A stretch of DNA of 64,000 bases from Gammaproteobacteria bacterium HGW-Gammaproteobacteria-2 (GTDB lineage Bacteria > Pseudomonadota > Gammaproteobacteria > Xanthomonadales > Xanthomonadaceae), in assembly GCA_002840015.1 (NCBI GenBank), contig PGZE01000010.1:1-64000 (forward strand). The letters are read 5' to 3'. Positions 52,887 through 64,000 of this stretch are shown one piece after another. Position 1 is the stretch's first letter. Every line of letters begins with the position of its first letter. The position numbers and the translations under genes were made by a program. A model generated the notes under the pieces. It made no database searches and was not told where the DNA came from. It saw only the letters and a list, made by a program, of their open reading frames with translations.

Positions 52887-55800
52887 ATGCGTCTTTCCAC
52901 TATCAAACTTTCCGGCTTCAAGTCCTTTGTCGACCCGACCGTGCTGCACTTGCCCGGCAACATGACCGGTGTGGTTGGCCCCAATGGCTGCGGCAAATCG
53001 AACATCATCGATGCGGTGCGCTGGGTGATGGGCGAAAGTTCGGCCAGTCGTCTGCGCGGCGACAATCTGACCGATGTGATCTTCGCTGGTTCATCGGCAC
53101 GCAAACCGGTCAGTCAGGCACTGGTTGAACTGGTGTTCGACAATGCCGATGGCCAGGTAGGCGGCGAGTACGCCGGTTATGGCGAGATTTCGGTCAAGCG
53201 CACGGTCAGCCGCGACGGCCAGTCCAGTTATTTCCTCAATGGCACCCGTTGCCGTCGCCGCGACATCACCGATTTGTTTCTTGGTACCGGCCTTGGCCCG
53301 CGCAGCTATTCGATCATCGAGCAGGGCATGATCTCGCAGGTGATCGACGCCAAACCCGAAGAATTGCGCGTCTATCTTGAAGAAGCGGCCGGCATTTCAA
53401 AGTACAAAGAGCGCCGCCGCGAAACCGAAACCCGCATCCGCCACACGCGCGAAAACCTTGAACGGCTCACCGATGTACGCAACGAAGTGGAAAAGCAGAT
53501 TGACCACCTCAAGCGCCAGGCACGAGCCGCCGAGCAATACCAGACGCTGAAAGCAGATCATCGCGAGAAGGATGCGCAACTCAAGGCATTGGAATATCGC
53601 CGCTTGCAAGGCGAGCTTGGCGCATTGCGCGAACAGATCAGCAGTGAGGAGACTGCTCTGGAAGGGCTGATTGCCGAACAGCGTCAGGCCGAGGCGCAGA
53701 TCGAGCTGTGCCGGGAGCAGCATGCCGAGGCGCGCGAAAACCTCAACAAGATTCAGGCCGATGCCTATCATGTCGGTAGCGAGATCGCCCGTATCGAGCA
53801 GCAGATCCAGCATCAACGCGAACTTCGGCAGCGTCTGGAACAAGCTCGTGGAGAAGCCGATCAGGCGCGGGCGCAGTTGCATGCGCATATCGATGGCGAC
53901 ACCCAGCAACTGGCCGAAGCACAGGCGCAAATAGCCGCCGCGGCACCGCGTCTGGCCGATTTACAGGCCAGTGATGCACAGCGGCAACAGGCGTTGCGCG
54001 AGGTGGAAGCCGCGCTGGCGCAGTGGCAGCAGCAATGGGATGCCTACGCCCGTGCGCAGTCCGAGGCGGCACGTGCTGCCGAGGTGGAACGTACCCGCAT
54101 CGAATATCTCGATCGGCAAACGCTGGAAGCCGAGCGACGCCGCGAAACACTGGCTGCCGAGCGCAAAGGTTTGGATGTCGAGGCGCTGACGCAAACGCTG
54201 GCCACTGTCACCGCCGAACACGAGCAACAACGCGCCAGCGTCGAAACCCTCGGCGCACAACTGGAGCAGCGCAAGCAGGCACAATCCGCGCTGCTTGAGC
54301 GTCAACGCAACGCGCAGGCCGAATTGGCGGAATTGCGAAAACAGCAACAGGCCGCGCGGGGTCGCCTGGCTTCGCTCGAAGCGCTGCAACATGCCGCTTT
54401 GGGGCAAGAGAAAAGCGCCGCACTGGCATGGCTGCAAGCGCATGGGCTGGCCGATGCGCAGCGCCTGGGTGAATTGCTGACAGTGGAGGCGGGTTGGGAA
54501 ACCGCCGTAGAGTCGGTGCTCGGCGTGTTGCTCGAAGCGGTGCTCGTCGATTCCACCGAACCCTATGTCGATGCCATTGCCATGCTCGATGGCGGGCGTG
54601 TGGCGCTGGTGTCGCAGGCGGTTGGCAACGAAACCTTTGCGGCGGACTCGCTGGCGGCCAAGGTAAGCGGGCCCGCCGCCATCAGGCACCTGCTTGCCGG
54701 TATTCGTCTGGCCGATGATCTGGCTGCTGCGCGGGCACTTGTGCCAACACTGGCTGCCGGTACGGCAGTGATTACCCGCAGCGGTGAATGGATGAGCGCG
54801 GGCTGGTTGCGTGTTGCGCGCTCCGGTGAAGCGCAGCAGGGTGCGCTTGCGCGTGAACGCGATATTCAATCCTTGCGCGCTGAACTGGCGCAATTGGTCG
54901 AGCGCGAAACACAGCTTGGTGATGAGTTGACCCAGTTGCGTCAGCATTTGGCCGATGCCGAGCAGCAGCGCGAAGATGCCCAGCGCAGCGTTTACCTCGC
55001 GCATCGTTCGGTATCCGAACTGGCAGGGCAGATGCAAAGCCAGGGCGGTCGGCTGCAATCCGCGCAACAGCGCATAGCGCACATCGATTCCGAGCTGGCG
55101 CAATTGGCCAATACTGCAGCTGAAGCTCAGGCACAGGCGGGTGCGGCGCGGGGCACGCTGGAAACAGCGCTGACACGCATGGCTGAGCTGGAAACCGATC
55201 GCCAGCGTCTGGATGCTGAGCGCCGCACACTCAGTGAACAACGTGACGCCGCACGCAATACTGCTCGCGAAGCCAGTGAAGCGACGCATGCACTGGCGCT
55301 GAGCATGCAGGCGCAGCGCGCGCAAGTCGCCTCGCTTGAGCAGTCGCTTGCACGCATGCAGCAGCAACGCGAGCAATTGCAAGCGCGTTGCGATGAACTG
55401 GCCGTGCAATTGGCCGATGGTGATGCCCCGATTCAGGCGCTGGATGCCGAGCGCCAGGCCGGCCTTGAACAGCGCATTGCAGTGGACAAGCAATTGGCGC
55501 AAGCACGCTCTGCGGTTGACGGCGTGGAGGGCGAATTGCGCCGCTGCGAACAGGTGCGTCAGCAACGCGATCAGCAGGCGTTATCACGCCGCGATGCCAT
55601 CGCCAGATTGCGCCTGCAGGAACAGTCGCTGGCCTTACACGCGCAGCAATTGGCTGATGCCGTAGCCAGCGCCGAGCAGGTAATGGAAGAAGTGATGGCG
55701 GCACTGCCCGAACAGGCGGATGTGGAGTCATGGACCAAGGTGCTTGGCGACCTGGAAGCCAGGATTCGCCGTCTTGAGCCGGTCAATCTTGCCGCCATCC

Positions 55801-56390
55801 AGGAGTTCAATGAGCAGTCGCAACGCAAGGCGTATCTGGATGCGCAGCAAGCGGATCTGACCTCGGCGCTGGAAACGCTGGAAGGCGCGATCCGCAAGAT
55901 CGATCGCGAAACCCGCGGCCGCTTCAAGGACACCTTCGATCGCGTCAATGCCGGCGTGCAGGAAATCTACCCACGCCTGTTCGGCGGCGGGCATGGTTAT
56001 CTTGAGTTGACTGGCGATGATCTGCTCGATGCCGGCGTCGCCATCATGGCGCGGCCACCGGGCAAGCGTGTCAGCAATATCTCGCTGCTCTCCGGTGGCG
56101 AAAAAGCGCTCACCGCAGTGGCGCTGGTGTTCGCCATTTTTCGGCTCAATCCAGCGCCGTTCTGCCTGCTTGACGAAGTCGATGCGCCGCTCGATGAAGC
56201 TAACGTCGGTCGTTTTTGTGCATTGGTCAAGGAGATGTCGGAACAGGTGCAGTTTTTGTTCGTCACCCACAACAAAGCCACCATGGAGTCGGCGCAGCAG
56301 TTGTCCGGTGTGACCATGCGCGAGCCCGGCGTTTCGCGGTTGGTATCGGTCGATCTGGCCGAAGCCGCGCGCCTGGTTGGCGTTGCCTGA
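52887..56390 (+). CDS. smc: Chromosome segregation ATPase SMC
   Basis: A 1167-residue SMC protein. Walker A GPNGCGKSN (31-39), the coiled-coil arms (~170-510 and ~660-1000), the hinge (~510-640, with 'LGVLLEAVLVDSTEPYVDAI') and the C-terminal ABC signature 'LLSGGEKALTA' (~1066) with Walker B 'FCLLDEVDAPLDEANV' are all present. With ScpA and ScpB it forms the condensin that organises the chromosome; both are encoded about 1.4 kb upstream on the other strand. ATG 52887 follows AGGA; the longer frame upstream has no similarity. Full length, no defects. Confidence 0.96.
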   Translation: MRLSTIKLSGFKSFVDPTVLHLPGNMTGVVGPNGCGKSNIIDAVRWVMGESSASRLRGDNLTDVIFAGSSARKPVSQALVELVFDNADGQVGGEYAGYGEISVKRTVSRDGQSSYFLNGTRCRRRDITDLFLGTGLGPRSYSIIEQGMISQVIDAKPEELRVYLEEAAGISKYKERRRETETRIRHTRENLERLTDVRNEVEKQIDHLKRQARAAEQYQTLKADHREKDAQLKALEYRRLQGELGALREQISSEETALEGLIAEQRQAEAQIELCREQHAEARENLNKIQADAYHVGSEIARIEQQIQHQRELRQRLEQARGEADQARAQLHAHIDGDTQQLAEAQAQIAAAAPRLADLQASDAQRQQALREVEAALAQWQQQWDAYARAQSEAARAAEVERTRIEYLDRQTLEAERRRETLAAERKGLDVEALTQTLATVTAEHEQQRASVETLGAQLEQRKQAQSALLERQRNAQAELAELRKQQQAARGRLASLEALQHAALGQEKSAALAWLQAHGLADAQRLGELLTVEAGWETAVESVLGVLLEAVLVDSTEPYVDAIAMLDGGRVALVSQAVGNETFAADSLAAKVSGPAAIRHLLAGIRLADDLAAARALVPTLAAGTAVITRSGEWMSAGWLRVARSGEAQQGALARERDIQSLRAELAQLVERETQLGDELTQLRQHLADAEQQREDAQRSVYLAHRSVSELAGQMQSQGGRLQSAQQRIAHIDSELAQLANTAAEAQAQAGAARGTLETALTRMAELETDRQRLDAERRTLSEQRDAARNTAREASEATHALALSMQAQRAQVASLEQSLARMQQQREQLQARCDELAVQLADGDAPIQALDAERQAGLEQRIAVDKQLAQARSAVDGVEGELRRCEQVRQQRDQQALSRRDAIARLRLQEQSLALHAQQLADAVASAEQVMEEVMAALPEQADVESWTKVLGDLEARIRRLEPVNLAAIQEFNEQSQRKAYLDAQQADLTSALETLEGAIRKIDRETRGRFKDTFDRVNAGVQEIYPRLFGGGHGYLELTGDDLLDAGVAIMARPPGKRVSNISLLSGGEKALTAVALVFAIFRLNPAPFCLLDEVDAPLDEANVGRFCALVKEMSEQVQFLFVTHNKATMESAQQLSGVTMREPGVSRLVSVDLAEAARLVGVA

Positions 56391-56413
56391 GCTACCACGT
56401 ACAAGGAGCCACA

Positions 56414-60475
<4,062 letters not shown>

Positions 60476-60861
60476 GCTTGGCGGCGATTGTGCATGGTGG
60501 CCGTGTTGGCGTCTGTAGGAGCAACTGTGTTGCACGCTGTTGCGAGCCAGTGTTTCTGTGGGAGCCGGCCTGCCGGCGAACGAACTGGCGAAAGAGCTTC
60601 GCGCGCAGAGCCTGCCCCAGACTTGATCTGGGGCGCGCTTCCACGAAAGCGGTGAACGTTCCCTGGAGGAGTTCAGCCTGTGGGCCGACAACGTCGCACA
60701 AGCGTCGCGCACAGGGTGCGCTCCCACATGTGCCTTCGCATGTTTCCGTGGATGAGGAGCCGACGGTGTTCTTGCTCAAGCAAGTGCCATTCGGATTGGC
60801 TTTTGCTTTCCTTTGCGTTTTTTTGCGTACGTTGCGGACCAATCGTTTTTCGATCTACGCA
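60476..60861. repeat. Repeat-dense intergenic region
   Basis: It holds a REP-like element (60557-60580, exact reverse complement of 22534-22557), a 7-bp stem CCCCAGA/TCTGGGG (60613-60619/60625-60631), a second-family REP (60705-60728) and the GCGT...TTGCGGACC repeat (about 60812-60845). No gene is seen; the density of repeats marks it as an extragenic hot spot between epmA and the convergent gene at 60862. Confidence 0.7.
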
Positions 60862-61596
60862 TTACTCCGGCGAAAACCAGTTCTTGGTCATGCGTATCGG
60901 CGGGATCGCCAACGACAATGCCTCGGCGCTCCATTCGCGCAGCTTGCCGGGTGCCAGGCGCATCGCTTCGGTCAACGGCGCGGGTAGCCAATCGGCGCCG
61001 ACGCGGCGCAGCTTGCACACGTTGTCGGCATAACGGCCGGCGGCCCAGGTGCCAGATACCGCACGCGCGGTGGCGGTCACCAGCGGCTCGATCGGGCTGA
61101 ATCGGATCACCGGGCCGGCGAGTGCTTTCGGCAACCAGGCGCTGATCATCGATTGCACGCCGGCACGGGTGGCCAGCGGCGTCATTACCGCATGCGACTG
61201 CGCCACTGCCATCACCCCATCGAGCTCCCAGCGTGCCGGTTTCAAGCCGTGCAGGGCATAGATATCACGCACCAGTTTTGCCTGCACCTTATCTTCTTCC
61301 AGCGACGCCGAGCGTCGGCGCAGGGCCGCCGGGATAAACGGTTTGAGCAGGGGTAGCGAGTCGAGCACGTAATGCAGCGCCGCGCCGGCACCGGCACGCA
61401 CTGCGGCGGCATGGATCAGGCGGTCGGCATTGAGGTCGCTTTCCAGCGCCTGTTCAACGGGAGTTGTGGGTGGCGATGGCGCAGGCGCGATGCGTTTGGG
61501 CTTGGCCGTGCGTTTGGGCTTGGCCGTGCTTTTGGGCTTGGCCGTGCTCCTGGGCTTACTGGCGGCCTTCGCTGGCTGGCGGCGTTGCGGGCTCAT
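60862..61596 (-). CDS. Unknown protein with Lys/Pro-rich repeats
   Basis: A 244-residue protein. Residues ~14-42 contain repeats of (T/S)AKPK(R/S), encoded by three tandem 18-bp units at 61493-61546. The remaining ~200 residues are mixed alpha-helical with two moderately hydrophobic stretches ('AGAALHYVLDSLPLLKPFI', 'TPLATRAGVQSMISAWL') and 'ATARAVSGTWAAGRYADNVC'. I do not recognise the family. The ATG at 61596 has no clear ribosome binding site. It is divergent from mtnA. Confidence 0.6.
   Translation of the reverse strand: MSPQRRQPAKAASKPRSTAKPKSTAKPKRTAKPKRIAPAPSPPTTPVEQALESDLNADRLIHAAAVRAGAGAALHYVLDSLPLLKPFIPAALRRRSASLEEDKVQAKLVRDIYALHGLKPARWELDGVMAVAQSHAVMTPLATRAGVQSMISAWLPKALAGPVIRFSPIEPLVTATARAVSGTWAAGRYADNVCKLRRVGADWLPAPLTEAMRLAPGKLREWSAEALSLAIPPIRMTKNWFSPE
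61493..61546 (-). repeat. Three tandem 18-bp repeats in the unknown gene
   Basis: Units at 61493-61510, 61511-61528 and 61529-61546; the first two are identical and a partial fourth follows. They encode the TAKPKR-type Lys/Pro-rich repeats. Confidence 0.8.
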
Positions 61597-61655
61597 CGGC
61601 CAAGCTTAGCGCGTATCGCGGTTAAGATGTGCAGGTATCGAGATAGAGAACAGAC

Positions 61656-62714
61656 ATGGATTTTGACCGCTACGACCGGGTGCGCCCGATCCGCTGGGAT
61701 GGCCAGCAATTGCACCTGCTAGACCAACGGGTTTTGCCGTTTAGCGAATGCGAGGTGGCGTGTGCAAGCGCCGATGCGGTTGCCGCCGCCATCCACGCGC
61801 TGGTAGTGCGCGGCGCGCCAGCCATCGGCATCGCGGCGGCGTGGGCGGCGGTGATGGCCGGGCGCAGTGTGCAGGCGGCCAACGGCGCGGCTGCGCTGGA
61901 TGCCATTGATCCGGTATTGCAGCGCCTCGCGGCAGCGCGGCCTACTGCGGTGAACCTGATGTGGGCGTTGGCGCGGATGCGCGCTGTGCTGGCGCGTTCG
62001 GGTGCCGATTGGCAGCAAAGTCTTGCCGAGGAAGCCGCCGCGATTGCGCGCGAAGACCTGGCCGCCAACCGCCACATGGGCGCGTTGGGCGCGGCATTGA
62101 TCGCGCCGGGCAGTGGTGTTTATACCCATTGCAACACCGGTTCGCTGGCGACGGCCGGTTTTGGTACCGCGCTGGGCGTGATTCGCGCTGGCGTTGCCGA
62201 AGGCCGCATCGCACGGGTGTTTGCCGGTGAAACCCGGCCCTGGCTGCAAGGTGCGCGCTTGACGGTGTGGGAACTGCAACGCGATGGCATCGAAGCCACC
62301 CTGGTTGCCGATTCGGCCGCCGCGTACGTGATGAAAAGCGGACAGGTGCAGTGGCTGATCGTCGGTGCCGACCGCATCTGCGCCAATGGTGATGTCGCCA
62401 ACAAGATCGGCACTTATGCGCTGGCGATTGCGGCGCGCTATCACGGTGTACGCACCATGGTGGTGGCGCCGTCATCGACGGTGGATATGGCCACCGCCGA
62501 GGGTTCGGGTATTGAAATCGAGCTGCGCGACCCCGCTGAGTTGTTGTCGTTTGCCGGGCAGCGCACGGTGGCCGAGGGAGTCAATGCCTGGAATCCGGTG
62601 TTCGATGTCACCCCCGCCGAGCTGATCGATGTGCTGATTACCGAGCGCGGCGTGATCGAGCACCCAAATACTGCATCGATGGCATTGGCCTTCGCCAAAA
62701 GTGATGCTGGCTGA
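61656..62714 (+). CDS. mtnA: Methylthioribose-1-phosphate isomerase
   Basis: A 352-residue enzyme of the eIF2B-like isomerase family, converting methylthioribose 1-phosphate to methylthioribulose 1-phosphate for MtnB. '[13 protein letters not shown]' (52-63), the catalytic Cys C159 in '[10 protein letters not shown]' and Asp D239 in 'VGADRI' are present. The gene is alone, 20 kb from mtnB-mtnD-mtnC on the opposite strand, so the pathway is not a single operon here. Confidence 0.94.
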   Translation: MDFDRYDRVRPIRWDGQQLHLLDQRVLPFSECEVACASADAVAAAIHALVVRGAPAIGIAAAWAAVMAGRSVQAANGAAALDAIDPVLQRLAAARPTAVNLMWALARMRAVLARSGADWQQSLAEEAAAIAREDLAANRHMGALGAALIAPGSGVYTHCNTGSLATAGFGTALGVIRAGVAEGRIARVFAGETRPWLQGARLTVWELQRDGIEATLVADSAAAYVMKSGQVQWLIVGADRICANGDVANKIGTYALAIAARYHGVRTMVVAPSSTVDMATAEGSGIEIELRDPAELLSFAGQRTVAEGVNAWNPVFDVTPAELIDVLITERGVIEHPNTASMALAFAKSDAG

Positions 62715-62770
62715 GGCGCGCTAAAGCCTTGTTTCAGCGCTCGAAACGCATCTTTTTACAAGGGGCGGCG

Positions 62771-62779
62771 TGCTATAAT
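62771..62779 (+). promoter_or_regulatory. Extended -10 promoter of gyrA
   Basis: TGCTATAAT gives TGn plus a perfect TATAAT (62774-62779). No well-spaced -35 is seen. The predicted start point near 62786 leaves an 80-base leader before the gyrA start codon. Confidence 0.6.
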
Positions 62780-62865
62780 CGAACGCTTGTTTGGTGTGCC
62801 CGATGCGGCCAGCTCGGCCTCTGGTTGAGTGCGCGCAAGTAGCTGATAATTATTGGAAAATATGA

Positions 62866-63633
62866 ATGTCTGAACTCGCCAAGGAAGTCATCCCGGTCAA
62901 TCTCGAAGATGAGATGCGTAAAAGTTACCTCGATTATGCGATGAGCGTGATCGTGGGGCGCGCGTTACCCGATGTCCGGGATGGCCTGAAGCCCGTTCAC
63001 CGCCGTGTGTTGTACGCCATGAGCGAGCTCGGTGCGCACAGCAGCAAACCCTATTACAAGTCGGCGCGTATCGTCGGCGACGTGATCGGCAAGTTCCATC
63101 CGCACGGCGATACTGCGGTTTACGACACCTTGGTGCGCATGGCGCAACCGTTCTCGCTGCGTTACCTGCTGGTTGATGGTCAGGGCAACTTCGGTTCGAT
63201 CGACGGCGACTCTCCGGCCGCAATGCGATACACCGAAGCACGCATGTCGCGCCTGGCGCATGAGCTGATGGCCGACATCGACAAAGAAACCGTCAACTTT
63301 CAGCCCAACTATGATGAAAAAGAGTTCGAGCCAACGGTGCTGCCGACGCGGGTGCCGAATCTGCTGGTCAACGGCTCGACCGGTATTGCAGTGGGCATGG
63401 CCACCAATATCCCGCCGCACAATCTGGGCGAGGTGATCGACGCCACCATCGCATTGATTGCCGATCCGGAAATCAGCATCGATGATCTGATGCAGCACAT
63501 TCCGGGGCCGGATTTCCCCACCGCCGGCATCATCAACGGTTCGGCCGGCATCCGCGTGCGCGTGCCGCAATTGAAGTGGACGATCACAGTGGCCGCGAGT
63601 CGATCATCGTCTCCGAACTGCCGTACATGGTGA
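62866..63633 (+). CDS. gyrA: DNA gyrase subunit A, N-terminal part, frameshifted
   Basis: This encodes the N-terminal breakage-reunion domain. The active-site Tyr is Y122 in 'MRYTEARMS'. The quinolone region reads '[15 protein letters not shown]', with Thr at 83 and Asp at 87. After 'IINGSAGI' (near 63550) the sequence leaves the conserved path and the frame ends at 63633 with unrelated residues. About ten codons of the usual 'AYRTGRG' region are missing and the frame is shifted. Since gyrA is essential, a sequence error is the simplest explanation. ATG 62866 matches the conserved start. Confidence 0.9.
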   Translation: MSELAKEVIPVNLEDEMRKSYLDYAMSVIVGRALPDVRDGLKPVHRRVLYAMSELGAHSSKPYYKSARIVGDVIGKFHPHGDTAVYDTLVRMAQPFSLRYLLVDGQGNFGSIDGDSPAAMRYTEARMSRLAHELMADIDKETVNFQPNYDEKEFEPTVLPTRVPNLLVNGSTGIAVGMATNIPPHNLGEVIDATIALIADPEISIDDLMQHIPGPDFPTAGIINGSAGIRVRVPQLKWTITVAASRSSSPNCRTW

Positions 63634-64000
63634 ACAAGGCGCGGCTGATCGAAAAGATCGCCGAGCTGGTCAAGGAAAAACGGCTGGAAGGCATCTCCGA
63701 ACTGCGTGATGAGTCCGACAAGGACGGCATGCGCATCTACATCGAGATCAAGCGCGGCGAATCGGCCGATGTGGTACTCAACAACCTGTACGCGCAGACT
63801 CAGATGGAAAGCGCGTTCGGCATCAACATGGTGGCGCTGGTCGATGGCCGGCCGCAGTTGCTCAACCTCAAGCAGATGCTTGAAGCCTTCGTGCGCCACC
63901 GTCGCGAGGTCGTCACCCGCCGCACCATTTTCGAGCTGCGCAAGGCGCGCGCCCGCGCCCATATCCTCGAAGGCCTCACCGTTGCGCTGGCCAACATCGA
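63567..64000 (+). CDS. gyrA: DNA gyrase subunit A, continuation in shifted frame, partial
   Basis: From 63567 another frame reads '[20 protein letters not shown]', then '[20 protein letters not shown]' and '[17 protein letters not shown]', the continuation of the gyrase A breakage-reunion domain. It runs to the window edge at '[16 protein letters not shown]'. Joined with the upstream part it accounts for the conserved N-terminal ~375 residues apart from the missing junction segment. The C-terminal beta-pinwheel lies outside the window. Confidence 0.9.

Noticed and set aside
63080-63140. Thr at GyrA position 83 as a quinolone-resistance mutation
   Set aside because: Thr at this position is the wild-type residue in many gammaproteobacteria, such as Pseudomonas, and is not evidence of resistance.

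Overview
The window is about 64 kb of GC-rich chromosome from a gammaproteobacterium, most likely in the Lysobacterales/Xanthomonadales (Rhodanobacteraceae-like). The pointers are the gene order lepA-lepB-DUF4845-rnc-era-recO, a zipA-ligA-epmA block beside smc, a KorAB-type 2-oxoacid:ferredoxin oxidoreductase with an FAD/4Fe-4S partner, a high-potential iron-sulfur protein, and REP-like and other dispersed intergenic repeats. This placement is from gene content only. No rRNA, tRNA or CRISPR array was seen.

Positions 1 to about 17.7 kb form an accessory region. It holds a cluster of CGAGACACC motifs, an AlpA-like excisionase/regulator, a small two-gene operon, a VIT/VWA-domain gene under a MerR regulator with a decayed copy of its 3' end nearby, a possible HsdR tail fragment, two different DEDDh-type exonucleases, AbiEii-like toxin-antitoxin remnants and a rhomboid protease. 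Its centrepiece is a 1721-residue protein with the apparent order glycosyltransferase, glycosyltransferase, kinase-like, methyltransferase, glycosyltransferase, glycosyltransferase, translationally coupled to a LOG/SLOG-like nucleotide-binding protein. An IS3-type left-end remnant abuts that operon and separates it from core genes.

From 17.8 kb on the region is core chromosome: lepA-lepB-DUF4845-rnc-era-recO; a receiver-HPt protein; a YdbH-like/DUF1318 envelope pair; the FAD oxidoreductase and KorAB; a WS/DGAT acyltransferase and a hydrolase; rlmF; an HDOD protein; a metallophosphoesterase and a GDPD; mtnB-mtnD-mtnC; the HiPIP gene under a predicted FNR-type site; a SulP transporter with a universal stress protein; asnB; an OmpR/EnvZ-type pair; rluB-scpB-scpA; a YciO-type protein; yciI-bolA; smc; zipA-ligA-epmA; an unknown gene; mtnA; and gyrA running off the end.

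The most striking regulatory element is upstream of asnB: a 41-codon leader ORF with five consecutive Asn codons, followed by mutually exclusive antiterminator and terminator hairpins. This is the layout of a ribosome-mediated asparagine attenuator. Four otherwise conserved genes (lepA, the DUF1318 gene, the FAD oxidoreductase and gyrA) carry out-of-frame internal deletions. One of them is essential gyrA, so errors in the assembled sequence must be considered before calling them pseudogenes.
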